Part shown: one piece after another, positions 25,363 through 33,190 of the stretch
Layout of the letters: each line of letters begins with the position of its first letter
Position numbering within the stretch: position 1 is the stretch's first letter
Assembly (NCBI RefSeq): GCF_900107485.1
Contig: NZ_FNQE01000008.1
Coordinates: forward strand, 1-64,000
Source: Proteiniborus ethanoligenes
GTDB lineage: Bacteria > Bacillota > Clostridia > Tissierellales > Proteiniboraceae
DNA: 64,000 nt
Direction: 5' to 3'
The notes under the pieces: generated by a model
Database searches by the model: none
Seen by the model: only the letters and a program-made list of their open reading frames with translations
What the model was told of the DNA's origin: nothing
Position numbers and translations under genes: made by a program

Positions 25363-26241
25363 ATGCTTGAAATAAAATATTTAAATAAATCTTATGGAGA
25401 TACAAAAGTTTTGACAGATTTAAGCTTAGAGCTAGAGGAAAATAAGGTTTATGGACTACTTGGAAGAAATGGTGTAGGAAAAACCACATTATTGAGCATA
25501 ATTGCTAATCAAATAAGTAAATCCAGCGGTGAAGTAAAATTATACGGTGAAGAAGTATTTGAAAATCCTAAAGCTCTAGAGAATATTTGTATGGTAAGAG
25601 AAAAAGGTATTGGAGTAGAGGATATTAAGGTAAAAAAAATATTCAACATGGCTAAGATCCTTTATAAGGATTGGGACGAGGATTATAAAAATTTTTTAAT
25701 AAAAGAATTTAATTTTAATACAAATAAAAAATACAATAAGCTATCACGAGGAAATCAAACTATTGTAGGGCTTATATTAGGCTTAGCCTCAAGATCAAAG
25801 CTAACCATATTTGATGAACCATCCCTTGGCTTAGATGCTGCTCATAGATATAAATTTTACAATTTACTCTTAAAAGATATAGAAAATTATCCAAGAACAA
25901 TAATTATTTCTACTCATTTAATTGATGAGGTGACAAATTTATTTGAAGAGGTAATTATATTAAAGGACGAGAGCGTTTATATAAAAGATGAGGTAAATAA
26001 TTTAATAGAGAAAGCATATTTTCTAAATGGAAAAGAGGAAAATATTGCCCCTATAATAGAGGGAAAAAGAGTAATCCATAAAGAAGAATTTGGTACATCT
26101 GTTATAGTAGGATTATTTCATAGATTAACAGGTGAAGAAAAGCAAAGACTAAAAGATAACAATATAGACATAAGCCCTATGCCGTTACAGAAGCTATTTG
26201 TATATCTTACAGAAAATTCCCATGTAAAGGAGGCTTTATAA
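25363..26241 (+). CDS. ABC transporter ATP-binding protein
   Basis: A 292-residue ATPase. Walker A is GRNGVGKTT, the signature LSRGNQTI (a variant with Arg-Gly-Asn rather than Gly-Gly-Gln), Walker B LTIFDEPSLGLD and the H-loop IISTHLIDE. The C-terminal 80 residues are an extension. The gene starts one base after the regulator gene and is followed at once by the permease gene, forming a YtrA-ABC module. Such modules export peptide antibiotics or respond to cell-wall stress, but no cargo can be named. Confidence 0.9.
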   Translation: MLEIKYLNKSYGDTKVLTDLSLELEENKVYGLLGRNGVGKTTLLSIIANQISKSSGEVKLYGEEVFENPKALENICMVREKGIGVEDIKVKKIFNMAKILYKDWDEDYKNFLIKEFNFNTNKKYNKLSRGNQTIVGLILGLASRSKLTIFDEPSLGLDAAHRYKFYNLLLKDIENYPRTIIISTHLIDEVTNLFEEVIILKDESVYIKDEVNNLIEKAYFLNGKEENIAPIIEGKRVIHKEEFGTSVIVGLFHRLTGEEKQRLKDNNIDISPMPLQKLFVYLTENSHVKEAL

Positions 26242-26976
26242 ATGGACAGTACTAGACGAGCAATTAGGTTTCAAAACTTAGATTCAAAAAAGTCTATTAT
26301 AGTATTTTGGCTAGTAGTATTAGCAGCTAATATTTTTTTCTATATAATGAATTTTTATAGTGACAATATGTATGCTGGCATTAGTAACGGAATAAACGGT
26401 ATAAGACAACTTTCTGTTGCAGGGTCTAATATGATGTCAATAATAGTATATTTTATAGTCTATAGCTACCTTATGTATTATGAAAGCTTTCCCATAGCTA
26501 TAGGCTTTAGTGTAACTCGTAAGGATTTTTTTAAATCATTAATAGTGAATAATATTCTAGTATCATTTATATTTGCCATTATACAAGGTATACTTTTAAA
26601 ATTAGATCCTATATTTGTTAGAATGATAGACAGGGAGCCCTTGCTAGATTTTATGCTATTCCATACAACTAAGGATAATCTTATATTTATAATATTCTCA
26701 TTGTTTTTCTTCTTTCTAGTAGTAGTATCAGCTACAAACTTGCTAGGGGCATTGAATTATAGGTTTGGATATAAAATATGGATAATCCTTGGTGCTATGT
26801 TAGTCTTTGGCGTAACCTTTAAAATGATAAAATCTATAGTATTCTTTTTAAATGAATTAATTATTTTTAGAATAAATGCATTTCAAGTTTTAATACTTAG
26901 TGTAGTTATATCCATATGCTATGCTTTAGGCTATTTCCTTACTATAAATACTAATATTAAGAACAAAATAGCTTAA
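26242..26976 (+). CDS. ABC transporter permease
   Basis: A 244-residue membrane protein with about six hydrophobic helices and no catalytic motif, beginning with a short cytoplasmic lead (MDSTRRAIRFQN). Its ATG directly follows the ATPase stop codon, behind AGGAGG located in the ATPase gene. SIVVYFIVYSYLMYYESFP-like helices match ABC-2-type permeases of GntR-linked operons. It forms the membrane pore for the upstream ATPase; substrate unknown. Confidence 0.82.
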   Translation: MDSTRRAIRFQNLDSKKSIIVFWLVVLAANIFFYIMNFYSDNMYAGISNGINGIRQLSVAGSNMMSIIVYFIVYSYLMYYESFPIAIGFSVTRKDFFKSLIVNNILVSFIFAIIQGILLKLDPIFVRMIDREPLLDFMLFHTTKDNLIFIIFSLFFFFLVVVSATNLLGALNYRFGYKIWIILGAMLVFGVTFKMIKSIVFFLNELIIFRINAFQVLILSVVISICYALGYFLTINTNIKNKIA

Positions 26977-26983
26977 TGACAAC

Positions 26984-27010
26984 AGGGGACAAATTTGTCC
27001 CCTATACTAT
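26984..27010. terminator. Perfect palindrome terminator between convergent genes
   Basis: A 20-bp perfect palindrome spans 26984-27003 (core GGGGACAAATTTGTCCCC). It can terminate the ABC operon and, on the other strand, the esterase-like gene. Confidence 0.7.
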
Positions 27011-27021
27011 TTTGCATTTAA

Positions 27022-28602
27022 TTACTGTGGAAAATTGTTATCTTCATTTTTATTCTTATTTCTCTTAATAATATAAAAGCCTAAAATGAGGATAAAGAGA
27101 GTAACTACAATAATAATTGGGTTAAATGATGAGCTACTTGCTTCTTCTACAGCTGTAGAAGCTTCTGTCTCGGAAGCGGGATTCTCCTCTTCAGTAGACT
27201 TCTGCACATTTGATTTTTTACCAAGAGACGTAGGCACAGGTCTTACGCTTGATAAAACATTTACATATATGCTTTCAGCAGCATTAGTGTCTTCAACATA
27301 GATTATTCCATCATAGCTTTCAATGGGTATAGTATTAGCGAACTCATAACCTTCATGAAGACTATCACCTATGGTATACATTAGCTGCTCACTAGATAAC
27401 CAAGCTTTTATATTACTATCTGCAGAAGCGGTCTTAAAATCTAGAAAGCTTATAGGATAGCCTGTTTCCTTAAAATAAGAAGAAAATATATCTCTTTTAG
27501 GCTCGCCAATATCTATTATTCCCAGGCGCATATCTGAGCGAGCCTGTCCATATGCAACAAAGCTACCCTTGTAAAAGTCGAAGCCTAAGGAATAGTATTC
27601 ATTCTTGAAGTTGTTTTTTAGAAGTTCTCCCATGCACAAATAATATGGGAAATGATTGCTTATATGTCCATTATGAGCCCATAGCATTATTTTATGGTTA
27701 TCATAGTTTTTTATTTCATAGTCATGTATCCATTTCACATTTTCAGCCATATAATAATCTCTAGCATTAAACATAGTAGAAAAGGACTCAGAGGAAACCT
27801 GTGAGTCAATAGAAAATTGAGCTGGGACTGAATCGGAATATTTTATATTTTGATTTATTGTATTCAAATCCTGTAGGATAAGTTCATATTCTTCTACAGA
27901 GGACTTAAGTATATATTCTTCCCTATTTTCTTTAAAAGAGTTTTCTGTCTGCTCTAATAAAGGGACAATAGTTGACTTATTTTCATCCGGTGCAGCAAAG
28001 TAAATTGATTTTGAAATTAATTCACTACTATCATCAACCTTTTCTAGGTATTTAATAAGATTTTGAAGACTATTATCAATACCTTGCATATCAAAGCCAT
28101 AAAATCTTATTTTTTCTTTATTATTAGGATCTTGATTATAATTCTTCATCCAATTTATCATATCTGCAACTTCTTGAGTTGACCAGGTCCAAAACTTCAT
28201 TGATTTTATAACCTTTTCAATATCACCTTCCCCATGAAGTATGTAATCATTTATGATTTTGTGACATCCAAACTCAGCCTCTATGGCAAATGCTTTGTAA
28301 TCCATTTCTTCAACTAAAAATTCAAACATTCTATGCTTCATTTCAAAAAACTCCTTAGTACCATGAGTAGCTTCACCCATTCCTAAGATATTAACATCCT
28401 TTAATATTTCTTTTAAAGGCTGCAAATCCTCAAAGCCATTGCCAGCTTTAGTAGTTGTCAAAGGATAAACCATTTCCTTTAGCTTAGAACTAATAGAGTC
28501 TATATCAAAGGCAGCATCAGCATTTGATATCTCAACGTTATATAATACCGTAGATAAAACTACTATAGACATTAAAATTAAAATAGTTTTATTTTTCTCC
28601 AT
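27022..28602 (-). CDS. Secreted, membrane-tethered erythromycin-esterase family protein
   Basis: A 526-residue protein. The ATG at 28602 follows a strong AGGAGGT and starts a typical signal peptide (MEKNKTILILMSIVVLSTVL). A TTG 63 bases upstream is not needed. The Ere domain (about 40-440) shows GEATHGTKEFFEMKHRMFEF, IEAEFGCHKIINDY, FYGFDMQGIDNS and WAHNGHIS, the motifs that carry the catalytic His/Glu set of EreA/EreB. A Ser/Glu-rich linker (about 450-495) leads to a C-terminal helix (NPIIIVVTLFILILGFYII) and a positive tail. So the enzyme should sit on the outer face of the membrane, unlike cytoplasmic macrolide esterases; its natural substrate is unknown. Confidence 0.85.
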   Translation of the reverse strand: MEKNKTILILMSIVVLSTVLYNVEISNADAAFDIDSISSKLKEMVYPLTTTKAGNGFEDLQPLKEILKDVNILGMGEATHGTKEFFEMKHRMFEFLVEEMDYKAFAIEAEFGCHKIINDYILHGEGDIEKVIKSMKFWTWSTQEVADMINWMKNYNQDPNNKEKIRFYGFDMQGIDNSLQNLIKYLEKVDDSSELISKSIYFAAPDENKSTIVPLLEQTENSFKENREEYILKSSVEEYELILQDLNTINQNIKYSDSVPAQFSIDSQVSSESFSTMFNARDYYMAENVKWIHDYEIKNYDNHKIMLWAHNGHISNHFPYYLCMGELLKNNFKNEYYSLGFDFYKGSFVAYGQARSDMRLGIIDIGEPKRDIFSSYFKETGYPISFLDFKTASADSNIKAWLSSEQLMYTIGDSLHEGYEFANTIPIESYDGIIYVEDTNAAESIYVNVLSSVRPVPTSLGKKSNVQKSTEEENPASETEASTAVEEASSSSFNPIIIVVTLFILILGFYIIKRNKNKNEDNNFPQ

Positions 28603-28802
28603 AAGGCTTGTACCTCCTGTGCGTATAATTACATCAATTATATATAAACTTAGTAAATATATCAAATAATTTACAAATTAGGAACAAGAGCCTTATTAGC
28701 TTTATACTGCATGTAATGATAAATAACTAATGAAGTTAAGAGTTTATGATATTTTGCAGTTTTTTCTTATAGATGAAATTGAAATATTTACAACAATCAT
28801 AC

Positions 28803-28831
28803 TTGCAAATAGCTGAAATGTGTAGTATAAT
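28803..28831 (+). promoter_or_regulatory. Promoter of the DUF2179 gene with long leader
   Basis: TTGCAA (28803-28808) and TATAAT (28826-28831) are 17 bases apart. Transcription would start near 28838, giving a 5' leader of about 260 bases that ends in a terminator-like hairpin (29037-29067). The rest of 28603-29100 has no visible gene. Confidence 0.55.
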
Positions 28832-29036
28832 AAAAAGGTTAGATTAATAGTTGAAAAGCAATTGAAGTATCACAAAATATTGTTTGTAATAATCCTATCA
28901 TTACTTTATGAATATGATGATGATTTTCATACTTATCGCTTATTTTATACATATAATCTCTAAAGAGATCAGATTTATTCAATCTTGAATTTTCAATACG
29001 GATTAATTTAAGTATGTATACGACTAATTAAATACT

Positions 29037-29067
29037 AACTAACATACAAATTGTATGTTAGTTTTTT
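29037..29067 (+). terminator. Leader terminator or attenuator before the DUF2179 gene
   Basis: Arms 29037-29049 and 29051-29063 form a perfect 13-bp stem and are followed by seven T. It lies only 34 bases before the start codon. With the promoter some 200 bases upstream, this is the layout of transcription attenuation. Confidence 0.75.
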
Positions 29068-29100
29068 TGATGACTAAAAATTCTAAAGGGAGGTGTTGAA

Positions 29101-29640
29101 ATGACAACAAATCTTATGTTTGCACTTATAGGTCTATTTTTGGTAACTGCTTTTACAAATGTTTTAGCGACCTTAAAAACAATATTAATGTCTAAAAAAA
29201 TTATGAATCCGGTTTATTTATTAGTTTTTGCAGATGCTATGATTTTTGCAACTATTCTTAGTAAGGTTACTAGTTCGGAAGGCCTTCAATTTACCATAGC
29301 ATATGCCTTAGGTAAGACTGTTGGGGTTTTCATTGGTAATAAAATTGAAGATAGGTTAGCCTTAGGTATTTTGGAAGTAGACTTATTTTTGAATGATAAA
29401 AGCAAGGTTATAGAAATATCAAAGAGACTTAGAGAGACAGGATATACAGTTAATAATTCTCTTGTTAGAGGAAATAATGAGGAGAAAAGATATCAAATTG
29501 AAGTTATTATCAAAAGAAAAGAATTCAAAATACTTGAGAGTATTATGAAAGAATTTGGAGTAGTAAATCCAACTTTAAAAGTTAAAACTTTAAGTAAAGT
29601 AGATGGCAAGATTACAATTACAAGACTTAAAGAGGCTTAG
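29101..29640 (+). CDS. UPF0316/DUF2179 (DUF5698) membrane protein
   Basis: A 179-residue protein with three membrane helices at the N-terminus (about 5-25, 40-57, 66-84; TLKTILMSKKIMNPVYLLVF lies between the first two) and a C-terminal DUF2179 domain (about 92-170; LAIGILEVDLFLNDK-like strand, then KRYQIEVIIKRKEFKILESI). This is the standard UPF0316 architecture. The C-terminal domain is ACT-like or PII-like and may bind a ligand; the role of the family is not established. ATG behind GGGAGGTG. Expression may be controlled by the leader hairpin. A strong terminator follows. Confidence 0.88.
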   Translation: MTTNLMFALIGLFLVTAFTNVLATLKTILMSKKIMNPVYLLVFADAMIFATILSKVTSSEGLQFTIAYALGKTVGVFIGNKIEDRLALGILEVDLFLNDKSKVIEISKRLRETGYTVNNSLVRGNNEEKRYQIEVIIKRKEFKILESIMKEFGVVNPTLKVKTLSKVDGKITITRLKEA

Positions 29641-29664
29641 AAAGTGTGTTAACTGTAGTAGGGC

Positions 29665-29703
29665 AACAAGGTAGATAGTGAAAAATGTCTACCTTGTTTT
29701 TTT
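29665..29703 (+). terminator. Rho-independent terminator
   Basis: Perfect 11-bp stem (29665-29675 with 29688-29698) followed by a T-run, ending the DUF2179 transcript. Confidence 0.88.
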
Positions 29704-29751
29704 ATAGATAAAATTAAGATTCTATAAGTTAATTATATTTGAAATATTATC

Positions 29752-29782
29752 TTGACCTGTAGTTAACTCAAGGGTATATACT
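29752..29782 (+). promoter_or_regulatory. MerR-type promoter with 19-base spacer
   Basis: TTGACC (29752-29757) and TATACT (29777-29782) are separated by 19 bases, the over-long spacing typical of MerR-activated promoters. A pseudo-dyad (ACCTGTAGTTAACTCAAGGGT, 21 bases at 29755-29775) fills the spacer. The MerR gene itself is first in the transcript. Confidence 0.65.
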
Positions 29783-29801
29783 ATTTATAGAGGTGATTAG
29801 T

Positions 29802-30194
29802 ATGCTAATTGGAGAAGTTTCAAAGGAATATGGCATTGGAATTGAAACGCTTAGATATTATGATAGGATTGGGCTTCTTACTATTGAAAGAAGAAAAAAC
29901 AATAGACATTATACTGAAAAAGATATTAAAAAACTACAAAACATCATGGCTATGAAGGAAATGATGTTTACATTGGAGGATATAAAGAAACTTTTAGAAA
30001 TTGATGAAAGGATTGATAGAGGATTAGAAAATAGAACCATAGACAATAAGGATATTAACACCTTGCTTGAGGGAGTAAAATCAAAGCATTTAGAAATTTT
30101 AGAGAAAGAAAAACAATTGAAGAAAGTAAAAATGCATTTAGAAAAAATTATTGGGAAAATAGAAAACCTTCAAAGGAGGAATAATAGTGACTAA
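29802..30194 (+). CDS. MerR family transcriptional regulator
   Basis: A 130-residue activator. The N-terminal MerR winged helix reads IGEVSKEYGIGIETLRYYDR then IGLLTIERRKNNRHYTEKDI, followed by the second helix-turn-helix and a long dimerisation helix (about 75-125). No cysteine ligand set for metals is present, so it is more like the MerR regulators tied to aldo-keto reductases or redox and aldehyde stress. ATG 29802 follows AGAGGTGA; a GTG nine bases earlier lies inside that site. It overlaps the reductase gene by eight bases. Confidence 0.9.
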   Translation: MLIGEVSKEYGIGIETLRYYDRIGLLTIERRKNNRHYTEKDIKKLQNIMAMKEMMFTLEDIKKLLEIDERIDRGLENRTIDNKDINTLLEGVKSKHLEILEKEKQLKKVKMHLEKIIGKIENLQRRNNSD

Positions 30195-31353
30195 AAAACA
30201 ATCTTTGTTAGACTTGCCTATTTCACCTCTCGGCTATGGCTGTTATGCATTAAGTGGAGCTTATGGAGCTAAACTTGAAGAAGCAGAAATGATAAGAATA
30301 TTAAAACATTCTTACGAACTAGGTATAAGATTTTATGATACTTCAAGCAGCTATCCGGACGCAGAAGAGATACTTGGTAAAGCTACTAAACCCTTTAGAA
30401 ATGAGATTACCATAGCATCTAAAGTCGGGCTCGCTGCAGGGAATAAGGTTAATCTATCCAAAGAATTTGTCAAAGCCTCCTGTGAAACAAGTCTAAAAAA
30501 ACTTAAAACTGATTATTTAGATGTCTATCAAGTTCATTACCATGATCCTAATACACCTGTAGATGAAACTCTTGAAGCTTTAGAATCCTTGAAACAAGAT
30601 GGAAAAATAAGATGCTACGGAGTTGGCCACTTACCTTTTGACAAAACTATAGAATATCTAGATTTAGGAGAAATATCTTTTGTCTTAGCTGAAATGAGTC
30701 CAGTTAGTACTTGTAGGTATAGAGAGCTTCATCAATTGCAAGCAAGATATGATTTTAAAATCATAGCATTTAGTATAACCGGTAGGGGTTTACTATCGGG
30801 GACAATTAACAGCAGCACACAATTTACAAATAATGATATTAGAAGCATTGATCCATTATTTAAGAAATCTAGATTGATTTCAGGTATGAGAATAGCAGAA
30901 AAACTAAGGGAGATAGGAAATAGACACGGAAAGACACCAGTTCAATTAGCCATTTCGTGGACAATTCAAAATCCTGGAGTTATTGTAGGTCTTACAGGGC
31001 CCACTGATATAAATCATTTAGAAGAAAACAGCTTAGCTTTAAATTGGTTTTTGGACAAAGAAAGCATAGAAGAGATTAATCAGTTTATAGAGGAAGAAGA
31101 AAACAAATTAAGGAAAATAATGTATGAAGAATTGGAAGGCATTTTAAACTCTAACCTTTCATTCGATTATGAGAAGACTTATAAAGATTTAATTTATGTC
31201 ATGGAATATTGTATTGAAAATAAACTGATGGAATACGAAACTGGAGTTAATATGTATATGGAGATATTAAAATGCAAAAATACGGATAATAACTCATTAA
31301 GCAGACTTAATGAAATTAAATCCAAGATCAAATCTTTAGTTAATCTAAATTAG
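30187..31353 (+). CDS. Aldo/keto reductase with C-terminal extension
   Basis: A 388-residue NADPH-dependent reductase. The (beta/alpha)8 domain covers about 1-310. The catalytic tetrad is visible: D51, Y56 (FYDTSSSYPD), K79 (ASKVG) and H117 (VYQVHYHD). The C-terminal cofactor region has TPVQLAISWTIQNPGVIVGL. A helical extension of about 80 residues (310-388) is beyond the usual length. It is co-transcribed with and overlaps the MerR gene, suggesting a carbonyl/aldehyde-stress response. GTG start behind AAAGGAGGA. Confidence 0.9.
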   Translation: MTKKQSLLDLPISPLGYGCYALSGAYGAKLEEAEMIRILKHSYELGIRFYDTSSSYPDAEEILGKATKPFRNEITIASKVGLAAGNKVNLSKEFVKASCETSLKKLKTDYLDVYQVHYHDPNTPVDETLEALESLKQDGKIRCYGVGHLPFDKTIEYLDLGEISFVLAEMSPVSTCRYRELHQLQARYDFKIIAFSITGRGLLSGTINSSTQFTNNDIRSIDPLFKKSRLISGMRIAEKLREIGNRHGKTPVQLAISWTIQNPGVIVGLTGPTDINHLEENSLALNWFLDKESIEEINQFIEEEENKLRKIMYEELEGILNSNLSFDYEKTYKDLIYVMEYCIENKLMEYETGVNMYMEILKCKNTDNNSLSRLNEIKSKIKSLVNLN

Positions 31354-31585
31354 GCTAAACTGTAAGGAAAGATTTGCTTTTGTATTTAGAAAGGAAGGCT
31401 TTCACACTAGAGTTTTTGTAGCAGTAGAGATTACAAGACCTTTTGAGAGCTACCCTGAGGAATTGGAGGAAATAGTTTTACTATCAGATGACTCACTAAT
31501 AAAAGTAATGATGTATTACTCCATTGAATGTCATGAATTTAAAAGGACAGACCTTAAACTATCAGGTCTGTCCTTGAAATACTAG
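31349..31585 (+). pseudogene. Start-less open frame, probable gene remnant
   Basis: Seventy-eight sense codons run without a start codon or ribosome binding site to a TAG at 31583-31585. They encode a realistic sequence such as FAFVFRKEGFHTRVFVAVEI, then YPEELEEIVLLSDDSLIKVM and HEFKRTDLKLSGLSLKY. The family is not recognised. It overlaps the end of the reductase gene in a different phase, and its last codons form the terminator hairpin. Most likely the tail of a lost gene. Confidence 0.35.
31543..31575. terminator. Bidirectional terminator between convergent genes
   Basis: A 12-bp perfect stem (31543-31554 with 31564-31575). On the reverse strand a T-run follows, so it best terminates the RsiV-like gene; it would also stop the reductase transcript. 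Confidence 0.75.
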
Positions 31586-31596
31586 TTAATTAGTAA

Positions 31597-32493
31597 TTAT
31601 CTCAAGCTAATATACTCATCACTAACCAATATGTCAGAAATTACATCAGTAGGAATTTCAAATTCTACTACTCCCATATAGCCTGGCGCCACGTCATATT
31701 TATTAAAGGAAATAACTAACTTGCCTTCTTCAGTTATATAAAAGTTTTGCTCCCCTGATATTTTTTCAAATACTTCTGTAAACCCTTCTTCTACATATCC
31801 TTCAATCCAATAAATTTTTTCTCCATCTAATTCCATTTGTTCTTTCATTTGATCTATAATATTTTCACTGATTATGTCAATATAGCTACTATCTTTAAAT
31901 AAACTTGGTAATGTAATTAAAACTTCATTTCTTTTATCAATAGTATCAAATTTGTATACTGTTGATGAAGAACCTACAGTATTTACTATATAACGACCTA
32001 TGGAGAGAATTCTATCATTGTCAGCTTTTATTTCATATCCACTATCTACACCTAGATGTCCTCCACCATTAGCCTTTAAATCTTCTATTTCAGACATAAA
32101 ATCCTCGTATAATTTTTTATTTTCCTGTAGATATTTTTCATTCAATTTATTTTCCAAATCCTTGTTTTCTAAACCTTCTATAGCAGGTATTTTAATGTTA
32201 GCATTATAGGTATCTTCATCTACTTTATACTCTCTAAAGGTAAGTACTTTAACTAAGCCTTTGATAACAGGAACCTCTGACAATGCATCTGCAAAGGTTG
32301 GACTAATATTAACACTTGCAGTAAATATTACAGCTACTGAAGCAGCTATACTAATCCATCTGTATTTATTATTTTTCTTCATAGTCTTTATTCCTCCGTC
32401 TTTTAAAGTTTTTCTTACTAAAAAATCTAATTCTTCGGGAATCGGTGTATTCATATATTGCTTTTTTAACTCCTCTATTTTCTTATCATTCAT
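31597..32493 (-). CDS. rsiV: RsiV-like anti-sigma factor (DUF4163/DUF3298)
   Basis: A 298-residue membrane protein. A short cytoplasmic part (IPEELDFLVRKTLKDGGIKT) should hold the sigma factor. One helix lies near residue 44-64 (YRWISIAASVAVIFTASVNI). An extracellular part follows, with a DUF4163-like domain (about 95-180, ending near RILSIGRYIVNTVGSSS) and a DUF3298 domain (about 190-295, YDVAPGYMGVVEFEIP). This is the layout of RsiV, which binds lysozyme in Bacillus subtilis and is then cleaved to free SigV. ATG at 32493 behind AGGAGG; an ATG 18 bases earlier overlaps the sigma gene end. Co-transcribed with the sigma gene. Confidence 0.85.
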   Translation of the reverse strand: MNDKKIEELKKQYMNTPIPEELDFLVRKTLKDGGIKTMKKNNKYRWISIAASVAVIFTASVNISPTFADALSEVPVIKGLVKVLTFREYKVDEDTYNANIKIPAIEGLENKDLENKLNEKYLQENKKLYEDFMSEIEDLKANGGGHLGVDSGYEIKADNDRILSIGRYIVNTVGSSSTVYKFDTIDKRNEVLITLPSLFKDSSYIDIISENIIDQMKEQMELDGEKIYWIEGYVEEGFTEVFEKISGEQNFYITEEGKLVISFNKYDVAPGYMGVVEFEIPTDVISDILVSDEYISLR

Positions 32494-32510
32494 ACTATGC
32501 CTCCTAAACA

Positions 32511-32996
32511 TTATTCTTCCATATTTAATCGTAGCTTTTTAAGTGCAGAATATAACCTGGTTTTTACTGTGTTAACATTTAGCTCTAAAATATCTGCTAT
32601 TTCTTCTATCTTCAAATCTTCAAAATATCTAAGCACTATAATACTACGATAATTAGGGGGCAAATTATCTAATGCCTTTTGCAAATCTAAATCCTTATAA
32701 TTGTCATTTGCCCCAGGGCTATAAAACTCCAAAGTTTCAGCATCTGCTATTACAATTTTCTTTTGTTTTCGCAAAAAATCTAATGAAGTATTAATTACAA
32801 TCCTATAAAACCAAGTTTTAATATATTCTGGGTTTTGGATTTTATCTAAGGATGTAATAGCTTTATATATAGATTCCTGCACTATGTCTAAAGCATCATC
32901 AGTATTTTTTACATAACTATATGCTAGCCTATAGTATTTTTCTTTATAGTTTAATATCTGTTCTGAAAGTACTTTTTCTAAATTTTTGTTTCTCAT
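32511..32996 (-). CDS. sigV: ECF sigma factor, SigV-like
   Basis: A 161-residue ECF sigma factor. Region 2 reads RLAYSYVKNTDDALDIVQES and YIKTWFYRIVINTSLDFLRK; region 4 reads LPPNYRSIIVLRYFEDLKIE, then EIADILELNVNTVKTRLY. It lies directly upstream of an RsiV-like anti-sigma gene. I start it at ATG 32996, ten bases after AAGGGGA, where the ECF N-terminus normally begins; the 37 upstream codons lie across the putative promoter. It probably directs its own transcription (see the ECF promoter at 33047-33076). In Bacillus its targets include O-acetylation and wall modification against lysozyme. Confidence 0.88.
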   Translation of the reverse strand: MRNKNLEKVLSEQILNYKEKYYRLAYSYVKNTDDALDIVQESIYKAITSLDKIQNPEYIKTWFYRIVINTSLDFLRKQKKIVIADAETLEFYSPGANDNYKDLDLQKALDNLPPNYRSIIVLRYFEDLKIEEIADILELNVNTVKTRLYSALKKLRLNMEE

Positions 32997-33046
32997 AAAG
33001 TCGAGGTCCCCTTTTTCGATACGTATCTTAATTGTCTTACAATACA

Positions 33047-33076
33047 TAGACGGATAAACAATATAAAAAGTTTTAA
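33047..33076 (-). promoter_or_regulatory. Likely autoregulatory ECF promoter
   Basis: On the reverse strand TTAAAAC (33076-33070) and CGTCTA (33052-33047) are 17 bases apart, close to the AAC...CGTC pattern of SigV/SigX/SigW-type promoters. They lie about 50 bases before the sigma gene start, which suggests positive autoregulation. Confidence 0.55.
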
Positions 33077-33129
33077 ATGTGCCTATAGTTTTATTTGTTA
33101 CAATCATTAGTATTAACTATAGTTTACAT

Positions 33130-33158
33130 TTGTATTTAGAGTGTCTAAATAATATAAT
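33130..33158 (+). promoter_or_regulatory. Promoter of the ABC exporter with dyad operator
   Basis: TTGTAT (33130-33135) and TATAAT (33153-33158), 17 bases apart. Inside the spacer lies the perfect dyad TATTTAGA-GTG-TCTAAATA (33133-33151), like MarR-type operators (TTAG...CTAA). No MarR gene is nearby, so a distant regulator is implied. Confidence 0.6.
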
Positions 33159-33190
33159 ATTATTGTATATCAAATTGAGGAGAGTCTAAT

